Below are positions 16,895-25,991 of a stretch of 64,000 nt of DNA, in pieces (position 1 is the stretch's first letter; each line of letters starts with the position of its first letter). The stretch is taken from contig CAYWSX010000010.1 in NCBI GenBank assembly GCA_964461115.1, forward strand, positions 1 through 64,000, read 5' to 3'. A program made the translations under genes and the position numbers. A model generated the notes under the pieces. The model was not told the DNA's origin and made no database searches. It saw only the letters and a program-made list of their open reading frames with translations. Origin of the DNA: RGIG2134 sp964461115 (GTDB lineage: Bacteria > Cyanobacteriota > Vampirovibrionia > Gastranaerophilales > Gastranaerophilaceae).

Positions 16895-17812
16895 TTAATT
16901 CAAATACCTGTTAAAGAACTCGTTTAGTTTTTCAACAGCAGGTTCGACATATTGTGGTTTATCGTACATATCAACATGGGTTGCACCACTTATTGTAAAT
17001 AATTCTTTGGGCGTCTTTGCTTTTGAATAAGCATCCTCACTGAAATAAAGCGTGTCGGCTTCTGTGCCGGCAATAAGCAAAATCGGACGCGGTGAAATCG
17101 TTTCTATAAATTCGAATGCGTCGAAAGAAGCAAGATAACCGAAACTTATAAAAGGCATAATGCTTGGAGCAGTGGGGTAAGAACCTCTTGGTGTGTGATA
17201 ATATTCATACCCCTCTTTATATAACACCGGGGTATCTTTTGTTAGTTCGTTTGGATTTTCGGGCACAATACCAACGTATTTTATTTTTTCGCCTTGTGCT
17301 TCACGAGTTCTTTGTTTACCGACTTCATTAAGCAATTTTTGCAGTTCTTCAACACTTTGAGTGTTTCCGAGTCCGTTGCGGACTAATATACCAAAATTCG
17401 CCGTGCTGACACCTGCAGCTGCTTTTATCCTCGTTTCAGTCTGTGCTGCGCTCATTGTATAACCGCCGCCCGCGCAAATTCCTAATGCGCCTATTTTATT
17501 TTCATCAACATACGGAAGTGAATCCAAATAATCAATCGCACAGCGAATATCATTGACTCGGCAAGAAGGGTCTTCTAAATAACGCGGTTCTCCACCGCTT
17601 TGCCCCTGATAGAGCGCATCAAAAGTCATCGTGACAAATCCTTTTTCGGCAAGTTTTGCGGCATATAATCCCGCTACCTGTTCTTTTACACCTCCGCCCG
17701 GATGAGTTACGACTATTGCCGAATATTTCTTATTTTCATTAAAAGACTCTGGTAAATAAAGCTCTCCTGCCATATCAAAAGTTCTGTGTTTAAAAAATAC
17801 ATTTTTTTTCAT
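16895..17812 (-). CDS. Alpha/beta hydrolase, dienelactone-hydrolase-like
   Basis: 305 residues. The N-terminal beta strands begin 'ELYLPESFNENKKYSAIVVTHPGGG', giving the oxyanion region 'HPGGG'. The nucleophile elbow is 'GICAGGG', with Cys where most hydrolases have Ser, as in the dienelactone hydrolase type. The acid residue is probably in 'GTEADTLYF', and the His is in 'SGATHVDMYD'. Such enzymes cleave esters or lactones; the substrate is unknown. It is transcribed alone, and a REP-like repeat lies just upstream of its start. Confidence 0.75.
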   Translation of the reverse strand: MKKNVFFKHRTFDMAGELYLPESFNENKKYSAIVVTHPGGGVKEQVAGLYAAKLAEKGFVTMTFDALYQGQSGGEPRYLEDPSCRVNDIRCAIDYLDSLPYVDENKIGALGICAGGGYTMSAAQTETRIKAAAGVSTANFGILVRNGLGNTQSVEELQKLLNEVGKQRTREAQGEKIKYVGIVPENPNELTKDTPVLYKEGYEYYHTPRGSYPTAPSIMPFISFGYLASFDAFEFIETISPRPILLIAGTEADTLYFSEDAYSKAKTPKELFTISGATHVDMYDKPQYVEPAVEKLNEFFNRYLN

Positions 17813-17836
17813 TTTTTCTCCTTTAAGCTACCTCTT

Positions 17837-17863
17837 CGTCATTCTGAGCGAAGCGAAGAATCT
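17837..17863. repeat. REP-like dispersed repeat, core ATTCTGAGCGAAGCGAAGAAT
   Basis: The sequence has short inverted ends (ATTCT/AGAAT) around GAGCGAAGCGA and is markedly more GC-rich than its surroundings. I recognise similar 'ATTCTGAGCGAAGCGAAG' strings as recurring intergenic repeats in many bacterial genomes. Only one copy is in this window, so dispersal here is unproven. Confidence 0.45.
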
Positions 17864-17989
17864 ATGTTTAGATTATTCTTGAATTTTCTTTTATTGTAGT
17901 ATAAAGCTTGAGAGCTGCTATCAGTCAATCATTTTTTATAATAAATAAAAAAAGAAAATAAGTTATTCCTCAAAAAGCTAATAAGAGAG

Positions 17990-19096
17990 TTAATCCAATT
18001 TGCTCTTGAATGTCCAACCGGCAAGCGATAACGTCAATGCGGCAATAAAGAATAACGGAATTAAGTGCATAAATACATCTGTAAATCCCATATCTTTGAA
18101 GAAAATGCCTCTTGTCGTTTCCATGAAAAATCTTATTGGATTGAGCCAGGTTAACGCTTGCCAAAACGGCGGCATGTCTTCAATCGGCGAAATAAATCCG
18201 GACAATAATACAGCAGGCATTTGAAATGTAAGAACCCCTAAGATAGCTTGCTGCTGGGTTTTGCAGATAGAGGAAATAAATAGTCCTACTCCGACAATTG
18301 ATAAAAGAGAAACAAATGTTGCACCCAAAAACAACAGTACTGAGCCGCGAAAAGGAACATGGAAAAGAGTCACGGCGATGATTGACATTGCTGAAGTAAG
18401 TATCATTGCGATGAATAAGGGTGCTATGGTCTTACCGACAAGTATCTCAAACGATGTTAGCGGACTTACGATAAGCTGGTCAAAGGTGCCTGATTCCCTT
18501 TCTCTTGCGATTGAAAGCGCTGTTAAGAGCAGCGTAATTACAAGTGCAAGCATAGTTACAAGAACCTGCATAACATACCATTTGTAATTTAGATTTTCAT
18601 TAAACCAATTTCTTACGATAGGATTTACCGCTGCAGAAGATTTATCGGAAGGTGAAACTGTTTGTGAATATTGGCTTATGATTTGAGCTGCATAAGCACT
18701 TGCAATAGAGGCGGTATTTGTCTGTCTTCCGTCCGCAATTATCAAAACTTCGGTTGGACGTCCCGCTTTTATTGAGGATGAAAAATTATTCTGAATCTCT
18801 ATCCCAATCTGCACTTTTTGAGTTTCGATTTTATGTTTAAATTCTTCCGCATTGCTAACATACACTATTTTTCTAAACCGCGGAGAGGCATCAAAATAAG
18901 ATATAAGCTCTCTCGACATTTGAGTGTTATCTCTGTCTAACATTGCAACATCAATATTTTGGACCTCCATTGTAATTGCATTAGAGAATATAAAAAGCTG
19001 CATTAGCGGGAGTATGATTATCATAGCGCGGCTTTTAGGGTCTTTCCAGATTGTTATAAATTCTTTTTTAATCAGAGCAAGAATCCTTCTGAACAT
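17990..19096 (-). CDS. ybhR: ABC-2 type transporter permease (YbhR/YbhS-like)
   Basis: 368 residues from ATG 19096, whose A is shared with the stop of the preceding permease. An N-terminal membrane anchor ('RAMIIILPLMQLFIFSNAI') is followed by a large extracytoplasmic loop (about 40-170) and five C-terminal membrane segments, including 'LVTMLALVITLLLTALSIARERESGTFDQLIVSP', the family signature. It pairs with the second permease to form the export channel for the YbhF-like ATPase. The assignment as R rather than S is by order only. Confidence 0.85.
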   Translation of the reverse strand: MFRRILALIKKEFITIWKDPKSRAMIIILPLMQLFIFSNAITMEVQNIDVAMLDRDNTQMSRELISYFDASPRFRKIVYVSNAEEFKHKIETQKVQIGIEIQNNFSSSIKAGRPTEVLIIADGRQTNTASIASAYAAQIISQYSQTVSPSDKSSAAVNPIVRNWFNENLNYKWYVMQVLVTMLALVITLLLTALSIARERESGTFDQLIVSPLTSFEILVGKTIAPLFIAMILTSAMSIIAVTLFHVPFRGSVLLFLGATFVSLLSIVGVGLFISSICKTQQQAILGVLTFQMPAVLLSGFISPIEDMPPFWQALTWLNPIRFFMETTRGIFFKDMGFTDVFMHLIPLFFIAALTLSLAGWTFKSKLD

Positions 19097-20223
19097 TATG
19101 CCTCCAATCTCATTTGAGTTTTTTTGCAAACTCCCATAAAGAGAATTGAACCTAAAATTGCCAAAAAGACTGAATTTATTAGAACTATTTCCCAAATTGT
19201 GCCCGCCATAAATTCACTTTCAATAAATGTCACAAAGTATCTTGGCGGCAATATCATTGTTAGGTACTGGAAAAATACAGGCATGGAATTTATAGGAAAC
19301 ATAAGTCCGGACAGTAAAAGTGCGGGTAAAAAGCCCACAGCGATGGCTGCTTGGCTTGCCAGAAACTGATTTTTCAAAGAGCTTGAAATCAAAAGTCCTA
19401 TTCCGAGAGAAGTAAATAAAAATAATGCACTTACTCCGAAAAGAACAAATAAATTGCCTCTAAATGGAATTTTTAAAATATAAATACAGACAAAAGTATT
19501 AAATATCATAGAAAGCATGCCCAAAGTAAAATAAGGGATGTATTTCCCGAGTACTATATGAATGCGTCGTACTTGTGTGCTTAAAAGTGCTTCCATTGTG
19601 CCTCTTTCCCATTCTCTTGCCACAACAAGCGCGGTTAAGAGCATGCCAATTAATGTCATGGTAATAGCAAGCGAGCCCGGCAGAATAAAGTAGTGGCTGT
19701 TCAAATCCTGATTGTACCACGTGCGGATTGTACCTGACACAAGCGGCGGAGAAGTTTTTTGGGCATACCTGCTGTTTGCAAGCCAGGTATTTGCGATTTG
19801 AGCGGGATAGCTTTGTACATAATTCGCCGTATTCACAACACTTCCGTCCGTTATTACGAGCATATCTGCACTTTGACCTTTTGCCAGCCTTGTTGAGAAA
19901 TCATTCGGAATTATTATTGCGCCGTTGAGCTTTGCTCGCACAATGTCATTATACATTTCGTCTTTATCAATATACACAAAAGCGTTAACATACGGACTAT
20001 TTGAAAATGATTTTACAAGTGTGGAAATCTCCGGCGTGAGGTCGTCATTTTTTATACCCAGCCTGATTTTTGCAGTATCGAGATTTATTCCGTACATGTA
20101 AATCATCAGCAGCAAAAACGGAAGCACAAATGCAATTATTATACTGCTGGGGTCTCGTAATATTTGGTGAAATTCTTTTTTAATCAGAGCAAACAGAATT
20201 TTAAAGAAATTATTTATTTTCAT
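19096..20223 (-). CDS. ybhS: ABC-2 type transporter permease (YbhS/YbhR-like)
   Basis: 375 residues, same plan as its neighbour: N-terminal membrane helix ('SIIIAFVLPFLLLMIYMYGI'), a periplasmic domain to about residue 170, then five or six helices with 'TLIGMLLTALVVAREWERGTMEALLSTQV'. The start overlaps the end of the ATPase gene by four bases, indicating translational coupling. It should transport a drug or lipid-like substrate together with the adjacent permease, ATPase, adaptor and outer-membrane channel. Confidence 0.85.
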   Translation of the reverse strand: MKINNFFKILFALIKKEFHQILRDPSSIIIAFVLPFLLLMIYMYGINLDTAKIRLGIKNDDLTPEISTLVKSFSNSPYVNAFVYIDKDEMYNDIVRAKLNGAIIIPNDFSTRLAKGQSADMLVITDGSVVNTANYVQSYPAQIANTWLANSRYAQKTSPPLVSGTIRTWYNQDLNSHYFILPGSLAITMTLIGMLLTALVVAREWERGTMEALLSTQVRRIHIVLGKYIPYFTLGMLSMIFNTFVCIYILKIPFRGNLFVLFGVSALFLFTSLGIGLLISSSLKNQFLASQAAIAVGFLPALLLSGLMFPINSMPVFFQYLTMILPPRYFVTFIESEFMAGTIWEIVLINSVFLAILGSILFMGVCKKTQMRLEA

Positions 20224-21704
20224 TTTCCGCTCTCCTTAATTAAATTTATGAATGTGTCTTCCATGTTTTGAGCTTTTGCTTTTATCTTTAGTTCAGCAGG
20301 CGTGCCGATTGCTATAGTTTCACCTTTGTAAAAAAGGCTTATTCTGTCGCAGTATTCTGCCTCATCCATAAAGTGTGTTGTGACCAAGATTGTGATACCT
20401 TTTTTTGCCAAAGATGTTATGTGATTCCAAAACTCTTTGCGCGTTATGACATCTACCCCCGATGTCGGTTCATCCAAGAATAAAACAGAAGGTTCATGTA
20501 AGATTGAGCATGCCATGGAAAGCCGCTGTTTAATCCCCAGCGGAAGCTCTTTTGAGGAAAGCTCTTCGAAGGGTTTGAAGTCAAATATTTCAATTATTTC
20601 GTTGACTCGTTCTTTACGGTTTCTTAATTTTATACCGTAAATCCCTGCAAAAAAGTTAAGATTTTCTCTGATTGTCATATCGCCGTAGAGTGAGAATTTT
20701 TGTGCCATATATCCCAGATTTGAGCGGGCTTTAGAAGGATTTTCAAGGATGTCTGTTCCGTTAATTTTTGCTGTGCCGCTTGTTGGTTTTGCGAGCCCGC
20801 ACATCATTTTAAATGATGTAGATTTACCCGCACCGTTTGGTCCGAGAAGCCCGAAAATCTCCCCTTTCTTTATATGGAAGGTGTTGTTTTTTACTGCAAA
20901 AAAACTGCCGTACATTTTGCATAAATCAAGTGCCTCAACGGTGAATTCTATGTCGGACGGTTTTTTTTCGTAATTTTTGGCGACAAGTGATTCTTCTTCT
21001 TTATACCCGCCCATGCGCTCTATGACTTTTGCTTCAAACTCTTTAGGGGCAGGACTTAAATCCTCAGGTTTGCCATCATATATTACTTTTCCTTTGTCAA
21101 GAATGACAGCTGTATCAAAGCTTTGAGCTTCATCAAGATATGCCGTTGACCAAAGAACGGTTGTGTTTTCGTTTATAGAATCTTTTACGAGTTTCATTAA
21201 TTCATGCCTTGAAATCGGGTCTACGCCGACAGAGGGTTCATCAAGAACTAAAAATTCCGGGTTTCCGAGCAGAGTGCAGGCAAGACCTAATTTCTGCTTC
21301 ATTCCTCCTGAAAGAGCTCCTGCAAGCCTATCTTGAAACGGCTCCAGATTAGTGAATTTTAACAAAGTTTCAAAGTCATGCGCTACGTTTTTTAAGTCAG
21401 CATACAACCTCAAATTTTCTATGACAGTTAAGTCCTCGTATAGACCGAATTTTTGGGGCATGTATCCGATTTTGGCATTGAGCAAGTCCTTTTGTTTCGA
21501 CGGATTCAAACTTAAAACAGAAATTTCACCGCCGTCCGGTTTTAGCAACCCCGTAATCAGCCTGATCAGGGTTGTTTTTCCTGACGCGTCAGCACCAATA
21601 AGGCCTGTTATTTGACCTTTTTTAATTTCCAGCGTTAAGTCATTGATTGCACAGGTTTTCCCGAATGTTTTTGCAAGATTTTTTATCGAAACCGCATTTG
21701 CCAA
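20220..21704 (-). CDS. ybhF: Double ABC ATPase (YbhF-like)
   Basis: 494 residues with two fused nucleotide-binding domains. Domain 1 (about 1-225) has Walker A 'GADASGKTT', signature 'LSGGMKQKLG' and Walker B 'LVLDEPSVGVDP'. Domain 2 (about 250-490) has Walker A 'GPNGAGKST', a degenerate signature 'LPLGIKQRLS' and Walker B 'LFLDEPTSGVD'. It powers the two permeases downstream. The asymmetric signature suggests one of the two ATP sites is weaker. It follows the HlyD-like gene with a 3-base gap. Confidence 0.9.
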   Translation of the reverse strand: MANAVSIKNLAKTFGKTCAINDLTLEIKKGQITGLIGADASGKTTLIRLITGLLKPDGGEISVLSLNPSKQKDLLNAKIGYMPQKFGLYEDLTVIENLRLYADLKNVAHDFETLLKFTNLEPFQDRLAGALSGGMKQKLGLACTLLGNPEFLVLDEPSVGVDPISRHELMKLVKDSINENTTVLWSTAYLDEAQSFDTAVILDKGKVIYDGKPEDLSPAPKEFEAKVIERMGGYKEEESLVAKNYEKKPSDIEFTVEALDLCKMYGSFFAVKNNTFHIKKGEIFGLLGPNGAGKSTSFKMMCGLAKPTSGTAKINGTDILENPSKARSNLGYMAQKFSLYGDMTIRENLNFFAGIYGIKLRNRKERVNEIIEIFDFKPFEELSSKELPLGIKQRLSMACSILHEPSVLFLDEPTSGVDVITRKEFWNHITSLAKKGITILVTTHFMDEAEYCDRISLFYKGETIAIGTPAELKIKAKAQNMEDTFINLIKESGK

Positions 21705-21707
21705 GAT

Positions 21708-22559
21708 TTATTTTTCCTTTAAATCGATTTTTACCGTTACAGGCATGCCTTGACGTAAAAAGCTGTCGTTTTGGTCTACATAAACTCTTATTCTGTAAAC
21801 TAAGTCTGTTCTTAAATCTTCTGTTTGAACGGTTTTTGGTGTGAATTCCGCAACAGGTGAAATGAACCCGATTCTACCTTTATATTCTCGTTTTTCCCCG
21901 GTTTTTGGGTCGGTTGTATCGGTTAAAACTTTTGCAGGCATGTCATATTTTATGTTACCTAAATCTTTTTCAGATACGTATGTTCTTATCCAAATAGGTT
22001 TGTTTTTTACGAGCGTGTAAATAGGCTGTGATTTTTGAACTGTTGCACCCGGCTCCTGGACTCTCACGGTTAAAATTCCATCCTCTGGAGCGTAAATTTT
22101 TGTATAGTCAAGCTGATTTTTGGCATAAGCTTTATTTGCCCGTGCTGCTTGATAATTCGCTTCCGCTTCATTTTTATTATTTAAGATAGAGTCGCACTCC
22201 TGTTTCGAAATCGTGTTGTCCGGACAAAGAGGGTATTTTCTTTCAAAAATTTCAGCTGCATTTTTGCTGATTGCTGCAGTGCGAGTGACTTCTGCCTCGG
22301 CTTTTTGAAGGTTCGCTCGATAGTCTCTGTCATCCAAAACTGCAACCAAATTGTCTTTGTTGACACTGTCCCCTTCTTCGAAAAGCATTTTTTCAATTTG
22401 CCCCGCAATCTGAAAGCTCAGGTCTACCTGACGAATTTCGATATTCCCAAAAAGTGTTAATTCATCGATATTTTTAGGTTTTTTGAGTATAAAATAGGCT
22501 GCTGCGATGATTAATAACAGCAAAATTAATACAGGGATTTTCTTTTTCATATTTTTCAC
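21708..22559 (-). CDS. ybhG: HlyD/RND-type membrane fusion protein (YbhG-like adaptor)
   Basis: 283 residues with an N-terminal membrane anchor ('IPVLILLLLIIAAAYFIL'). Lipoyl halves surround a coiled-coil hairpin: 'GQIEKMLFEEGDSVNKDNLVAVLDDRDYRANLQKAEAEV' before, and 'LDYTKIYAPEDGILTVRVQEPGATV' after. A beta-barrel domain follows. It bridges the inner-membrane ABC exporter and the TolC-like channel. Its start overlaps the end of the channel gene by four bases. Confidence 0.88.
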   Translation of the reverse strand: MKNMKKKIPVLILLLLIIAAAYFILKKPKNIDELTLFGNIEIRQVDLSFQIAGQIEKMLFEEGDSVNKDNLVAVLDDRDYRANLQKAEAEVTRTAAISKNAAEIFERKYPLCPDNTISKQECDSILNNKNEAEANYQAARANKAYAKNQLDYTKIYAPEDGILTVRVQEPGATVQKSQPIYTLVKNKPIWIRTYVSEKDLGNIKYDMPAKVLTDTTDPKTGEKREYKGRIGFISPVAEFTPKTVQTEDLRTDLVYRIRVYVDQNDSFLRQGMPVTVKIDLKEK

Positions 22560-23872
22560 AGAGCACCTCCGACAGCTTTGTATAGGGTTATGTAATTGAC
22601 TAAACGAGTTGTTTTTGAGCGTGTTTTATTTTGTTCGATGTTTATAAGTTTTTTGTATGCGCTTAATAATTCAGGGTAAGAAATTACGCCTCTTTCATAT
22701 TTTTTCTTGGAACTTGCATAAATGCTTATCTCGTAAGATAGGACTTTTTTGATATTATCATCGATATTTGTGTCGTATTTAATGATGCATAGCGCCGTGT
22801 TTACTTCTTTTGCGGCATTTAAGTCTGTTTGACGATATTTCTCAAAAAGCTCCTGATATTTAGCTTTTTGAAGTTTTAAATTCGCAATTTTCTTTCCGCC
22901 TTTGAAAATATCCATCGAAGCGCCTGCAAGAATTGCTGCAAGAGAGCTTTCCCAAGAGAAAAACGTCCCGGGTGCAATTGTATTGAACGCCCAAAGCCCT
23001 GTTATGTTAAACGACGGTAAAAATTCTTTACGCGCAACACGAATGTCTATTTTAGCTTTATCAAGCTGTTTTTCAACGGACATAACATCCGGACGGGCGA
23101 ATATTACATCACTTTTTACGTCAGAAGGAATTGAGCCCGAGTATTCTATAGCTGAAAGTTTGCCGCGCTTTATGGCACAGATTTCAGTCGGTGAAATACC
23201 TATGAGGACAGCGAAATTGTTCAAAATTTCGGTTCTTTGTTTTTCAAGATTTATGAGTGTATTTTTATCGTTTTCAAGGGTTTGTTTTGCGGAATTCAAC
23301 ACGGTTGAGTCAATAGTTCCTTGAGTGAATTTTTTTTGAGTCCTGTTTAGGTCTTCGTTGGATATTTTTACAACTTCTGTTTGTTTTAAAATTAAATCAT
23401 CATACTGCAAAATATTTATGTAACCCGATGCAACATCGGATAAAAGAGTTATATATACGGATTTTTGCTCTTCTTTTGCCGATTCGTATGCTTTTTTTGT
23501 GCTTCTTGTTTTATCACGATTTTTCAACAGAAAATCCGGCTCATAGCTCGCAATAAACGGCAGTACAAAAGCATTTTGCTGCAATTGAAAGTTATCCAGC
23601 TTCGGGATGTGCACTCCAAGGTAATTAGCGCTTACTCCCAAAGACGGAAGCTCATTCCCTAATGAAATTTTCATCTGCTGGCGATATTGCTCAACCTTAT
23701 ATTGAGTTTGAGCCAGTTCATGATTGTTTTTTAACGCTTGCTCAATATAGCAGTCCAGATAGTCATCGTTAAACCTGTTAAAAAAATCAGTGTTGACATT
23801 CGGCACTTCTGTTGCGAAAGCGCTTTGTGCGATTACAAAAATGAGCAAAACTGAAATTATTTTTTTTATCAT
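22556..23872 (-). CDS. TolC-like outer-membrane efflux channel
   Basis: 438 residues with a signal peptide ('IISVLLIFVIAQSAFATE'). Two OEP repeats are rich in long helices, including 'ALKNNHELAQTQYKVEQYRQQ' and 'IDIRVARKEFLPSFNITG', typical of TolC/NodT proteins. It forms the outer-membrane duct of the tripartite exporter encoded downstream. The start overlaps the TetR gene stop by four bases. Its presence shows that the cell has an outer membrane. Confidence 0.9.
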   Translation of the reverse strand: MIKKIISVLLIFVIAQSAFATEVPNVNTDFFNRFNDDYLDCYIEQALKNNHELAQTQYKVEQYRQQMKISLGNELPSLGVSANYLGVHIPKLDNFQLQQNAFVLPFIASYEPDFLLKNRDKTRSTKKAYESAKEEQKSVYITLLSDVASGYINILQYDDLILKQTEVVKISNEDLNRTQKKFTQGTIDSTVLNSAKQTLENDKNTLINLEKQRTEILNNFAVLIGISPTEICAIKRGKLSAIEYSGSIPSDVKSDVIFARPDVMSVEKQLDKAKIDIRVARKEFLPSFNITGLWAFNTIAPGTFFSWESSLAAILAGASMDIFKGGKKIANLKLQKAKYQELFEKYRQTDLNAAKEVNTALCIIKYDTNIDDNIKKVLSYEISIYASSKKKYERGVISYPELLSAYKKLINIEQNKTRSKTTRLVNYITLYKAVGGAL

Positions 23873-24486
23873 AAATCTATCCCCGAATTTTTACAAATCA
23901 TTTTGATGTAGTTTTGTAAGTTACTTTTTATAATACCAATATCTTCTTTTTCAAAGCCCTTATCTGCGTAAGGATGTATAAAAAGCTTCATTATTCTTGG
24001 CGAATTTATCTGTGCCGACACAAAAAGTGTTTGATATACTACTTCACGGCTCGTTTCTTCCTTATCAGTGATTACAGATATGATTTTTCTTAGCAAAATT
24101 AAAAAAGGCGGCACAAATTCCTTAGATATTTTATGCTGCTCTTTTAACAGGAAACTCAAAAGGCTGTCTCCCATTTCTCCATAAAAAAAGTCTGTCATTT
24201 TGTCTGCGAACTCGAGGAACATTCTCGCTTGTTCTGTTTTTGAAAGTTTAAAAAATTTATCTTCATTAAAAAATTTAATTATATACTGTTTTTGTTTTTC
24301 AAATAAGTTTTCAATTATAGTGCGAAATAGTCCGTCTTTCCCTCCAAAATAGTAAGATATTAGACTTATATTTGAATTGGAAAGGGTTGAAATATCTCTG
24401 GTGGAAGTTCCGTCCAGCCCCTTTTCTCCAAAGAGTTCAATTGCGGCTTTGATAATTTTTTCTTTTTTATTGAGAGAGTTTTTCAT
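23869..24486 (-). CDS. TetR-family regulator of the export operon (CecR-like)
   Basis: 205 residues from ATG 24486; an upstream TTG in frame is rejected because it lies within the promoter. The N-terminal HTH (about 5-55) reads 'KIIKAAIELFGEKGLDGTSTRDI', then 'ISLISYYFGGKDGLF'. The C-terminal ligand domain (DUF1956-like) follows. It is the first gene of the operon and should repress it by binding the palindrome in its own promoter, being released by the exported compound. The order TetR-MFP-ATPase-permeases matches E. coli cecR-ybhGFSR with a TolC-like gene inserted. Confidence 0.88.
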   Translation of the reverse strand: MKNSLNKKEKIIKAAIELFGEKGLDGTSTRDISTLSNSNISLISYYFGGKDGLFRTIIENLFEKQKQYIIKFFNEDKFFKLSKTEQARMFLEFADKMTDFFYGEMGDSLLSFLLKEQHKISKEFVPPFLILLRKIISVITDKEETSREVVYQTLFVSAQINSPRIMKLFIHPYADKGFEKEDIGIIKSNLQNYIKMICKNSGIDL

Positions 24487-24492
24487 TAAAAA

Positions 24493-24521
24493 ATTATAAA
24501 TCAAACGATTGATTAAGTCAA
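24493..24521 (-). promoter_or_regulatory. Promoter of the export operon with operator inside the spacer
   Basis: On the minus strand: TTGACT (24521-24516), a 17-base spacer and TATAAT (24498-24493). The spacer is the near-perfect dyad AATCAATCGTTTGATT (24499-24514, 14 of 16 symmetric), an ideal TetR-type operator. The -10 box ends seven bases before ATG 24486, so the transcript is predicted to be leaderless. Confidence 0.7.
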
Positions 24522-24626
24522 TATAAGGTTTAGTTTGTTAATTTTTTTAAAGTTTTGTCATGCAAGACGCAATAATAATTTTGGTTCTTTTTATTTATTG
24601 TGTGAATTCTCACCAAGGAGGAAAAC

Positions 24627-24881
24627 ATGTATCCAATAAACAGTGTGCGCTTAAATGCTATAGGCAATAATATCAGGTCAGCGAAAAAAACAGCAGAGCT
24701 TCTTGCTCAAGTGAAAATCTCCGGTGATATTAAATGTCAATGGGCACAGTCGTTGCAGCATTATAAGCCTGAAAATGTTGTTTATCGCAAAATGAATTCG
24801 GATGGTACTTGCACTTTCACAACAATACAGGATTTGTGCAGGCCAAGTCTTTCACAGCCCGCAAGCCCGCCTCCTTGCTAG
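24627..24881 (+). CDS. Small protein of unknown function
   Basis: 84 residues with a strong ribosome site (AAGGAGGA, 6 bases before ATG). It is soluble, with an N-terminal helical part ('AIGNNIRSAKKTAELLAQ') and a Cys/Pro tail ending 'PASPPPC'. It converges on the gene at 24885 with a 3-base gap, leaving no room for a terminator. I recognise no family. The good Shine-Dalgarno argues that it is translated. Confidence 0.55.
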   Translation: MYPINSVRLNAIGNNIRSAKKTAELLAQVKISGDIKCQWAQSLQHYKPENVVYRKMNSDGTCTFTTIQDLCRPSLSQPASPPPC

Positions 24882-24884
24882 TTA

Positions 24885-25712
24885 TTAATCGCATTGTTTC
24901 GGCAGACAGAGCTCATCGCATAGGATAATTTTAATTTGTTCACCGCATTTTGCATGATATTTAAGTCCGGGAGTGACCAAACCTGTTATAAGCCCTACCG
25001 TGCAGCCGACGGGGATACCGATTGCAAGTCCGACACCTATTTTTGCAGGATTTGGAATAAATGCAAAGCCAACCCCGGCACCTGCGCCGACTACGCCAAG
25101 TCCTACAGTAGAAGCGGTGAGTTTTCCTGCCGTCATCCAAGGCCCTTCTTTGAGTGTAGAGTCTTTGGTAAATGGCTGTCCCGACATAGCAATTGCACTT
25201 CCGTCAGGCAGAATCAGGCAGTCAAATTTTAAGTGAACTTTTGCATTTTTGTTTGGGACTCTTTGTTTTTCAATTTTTGTGACAGTTGCAACTACTTTTG
25301 AGCATGCAGGAATCAAAAGAGTTCCTTCTTGTGTATATATACTTTCAGGAACATTAAAATTAACTTTATCCCCGGCTTTTGCTTTGTCAGACCAGAATTT
25401 GCAGGTGAATACCATTGAAAATACGTTACCTTTGCAGATTATATTTCTTAAATTTGTTATGACTACTCTGTCGCAAGGTGCGTCTTTTTCTGCAAACATG
25501 TGCTGTTCGCATAAAATTTGTTCGGGTTGTGCGCAAGTCACAGGGGAAGCATTTTCACATAGTTCGCAGCTTTGCTGCGGACTTGCAGGCTTGTACTCAT
25601 TTGCGCATGGAGGATCACAGGCAGGAGTACAGTTGCAAGTGGAAGCAATCATAGGCATTTGCATAAAAATCAAACATAATATTAAACATATTAGTGAAGT
25701 TATTCTTTTCAT
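24885..25712 (-). CDS. Exported Cys-rich protein with VirB10/TrbI-like strand pattern and glycine-rich hydrophobic C terminus
   Basis: 275 residues. A signal peptide (residues 1-24) is followed by a Cys/Pro-rich stretch with many Cys (residues 25-80, 'TCNCTPACDPPC'). The middle domain reads 'GTLLIPACSKVVATVTKIEKQR ... LKFDCLILPDGSAIAMSG', a beta pattern resembling the C-terminal domain of TrbI/VirB10-type proteins. A Gly/Ala/Val hydrophobic segment (about 200-245) could be one or two membrane helices, and a Cys-rich tail ends the protein. It probably sits in the envelope, cross-linked by disulfides. Function unknown; no secretion genes are adjacent. Confidence 0.5.
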   Translation of the reverse strand: MKRITSLICLILCLIFMQMPMIASTCNCTPACDPPCANEYKPASPQQSCELCENASPVTCAQPEQILCEQHMFAEKDAPCDRVVITNLRNIICKGNVFSMVFTCKFWSDKAKAGDKVNFNVPESIYTQEGTLLIPACSKVVATVTKIEKQRVPNKNAKVHLKFDCLILPDGSAIAMSGQPFTKDSTLKEGPWMTAGKLTASTVGLGVVGAGAGVGFAFIPNPAKIGVGLAIGIPVGCTVGLITGLVTPGLKYHAKCGEQIKIILCDELCLPKQCD

Positions 25713-25991
25713 AAAACAATATTATTAAATTTTTATATTAATGCCATTACCGTAGTGGTTAAATTTTTATAACGTCGTTTTTGCAGAAATTTTTGCATTA
25801 AAATTGCAAATATTATTATTTTTTATATTGCATGTGGGATTGTATTTAAGATATTACTCTAAAAATTTTATAAATTTTTAAATAAAACAATCATTTTTCA
25901 AAAAACTGACTACATGGACAATATCCTTTTGTTAGATATTTGTTTTATATTGAGTAAATAAAGCACGGGAAACAAAGAAGGAAGTATTTGT

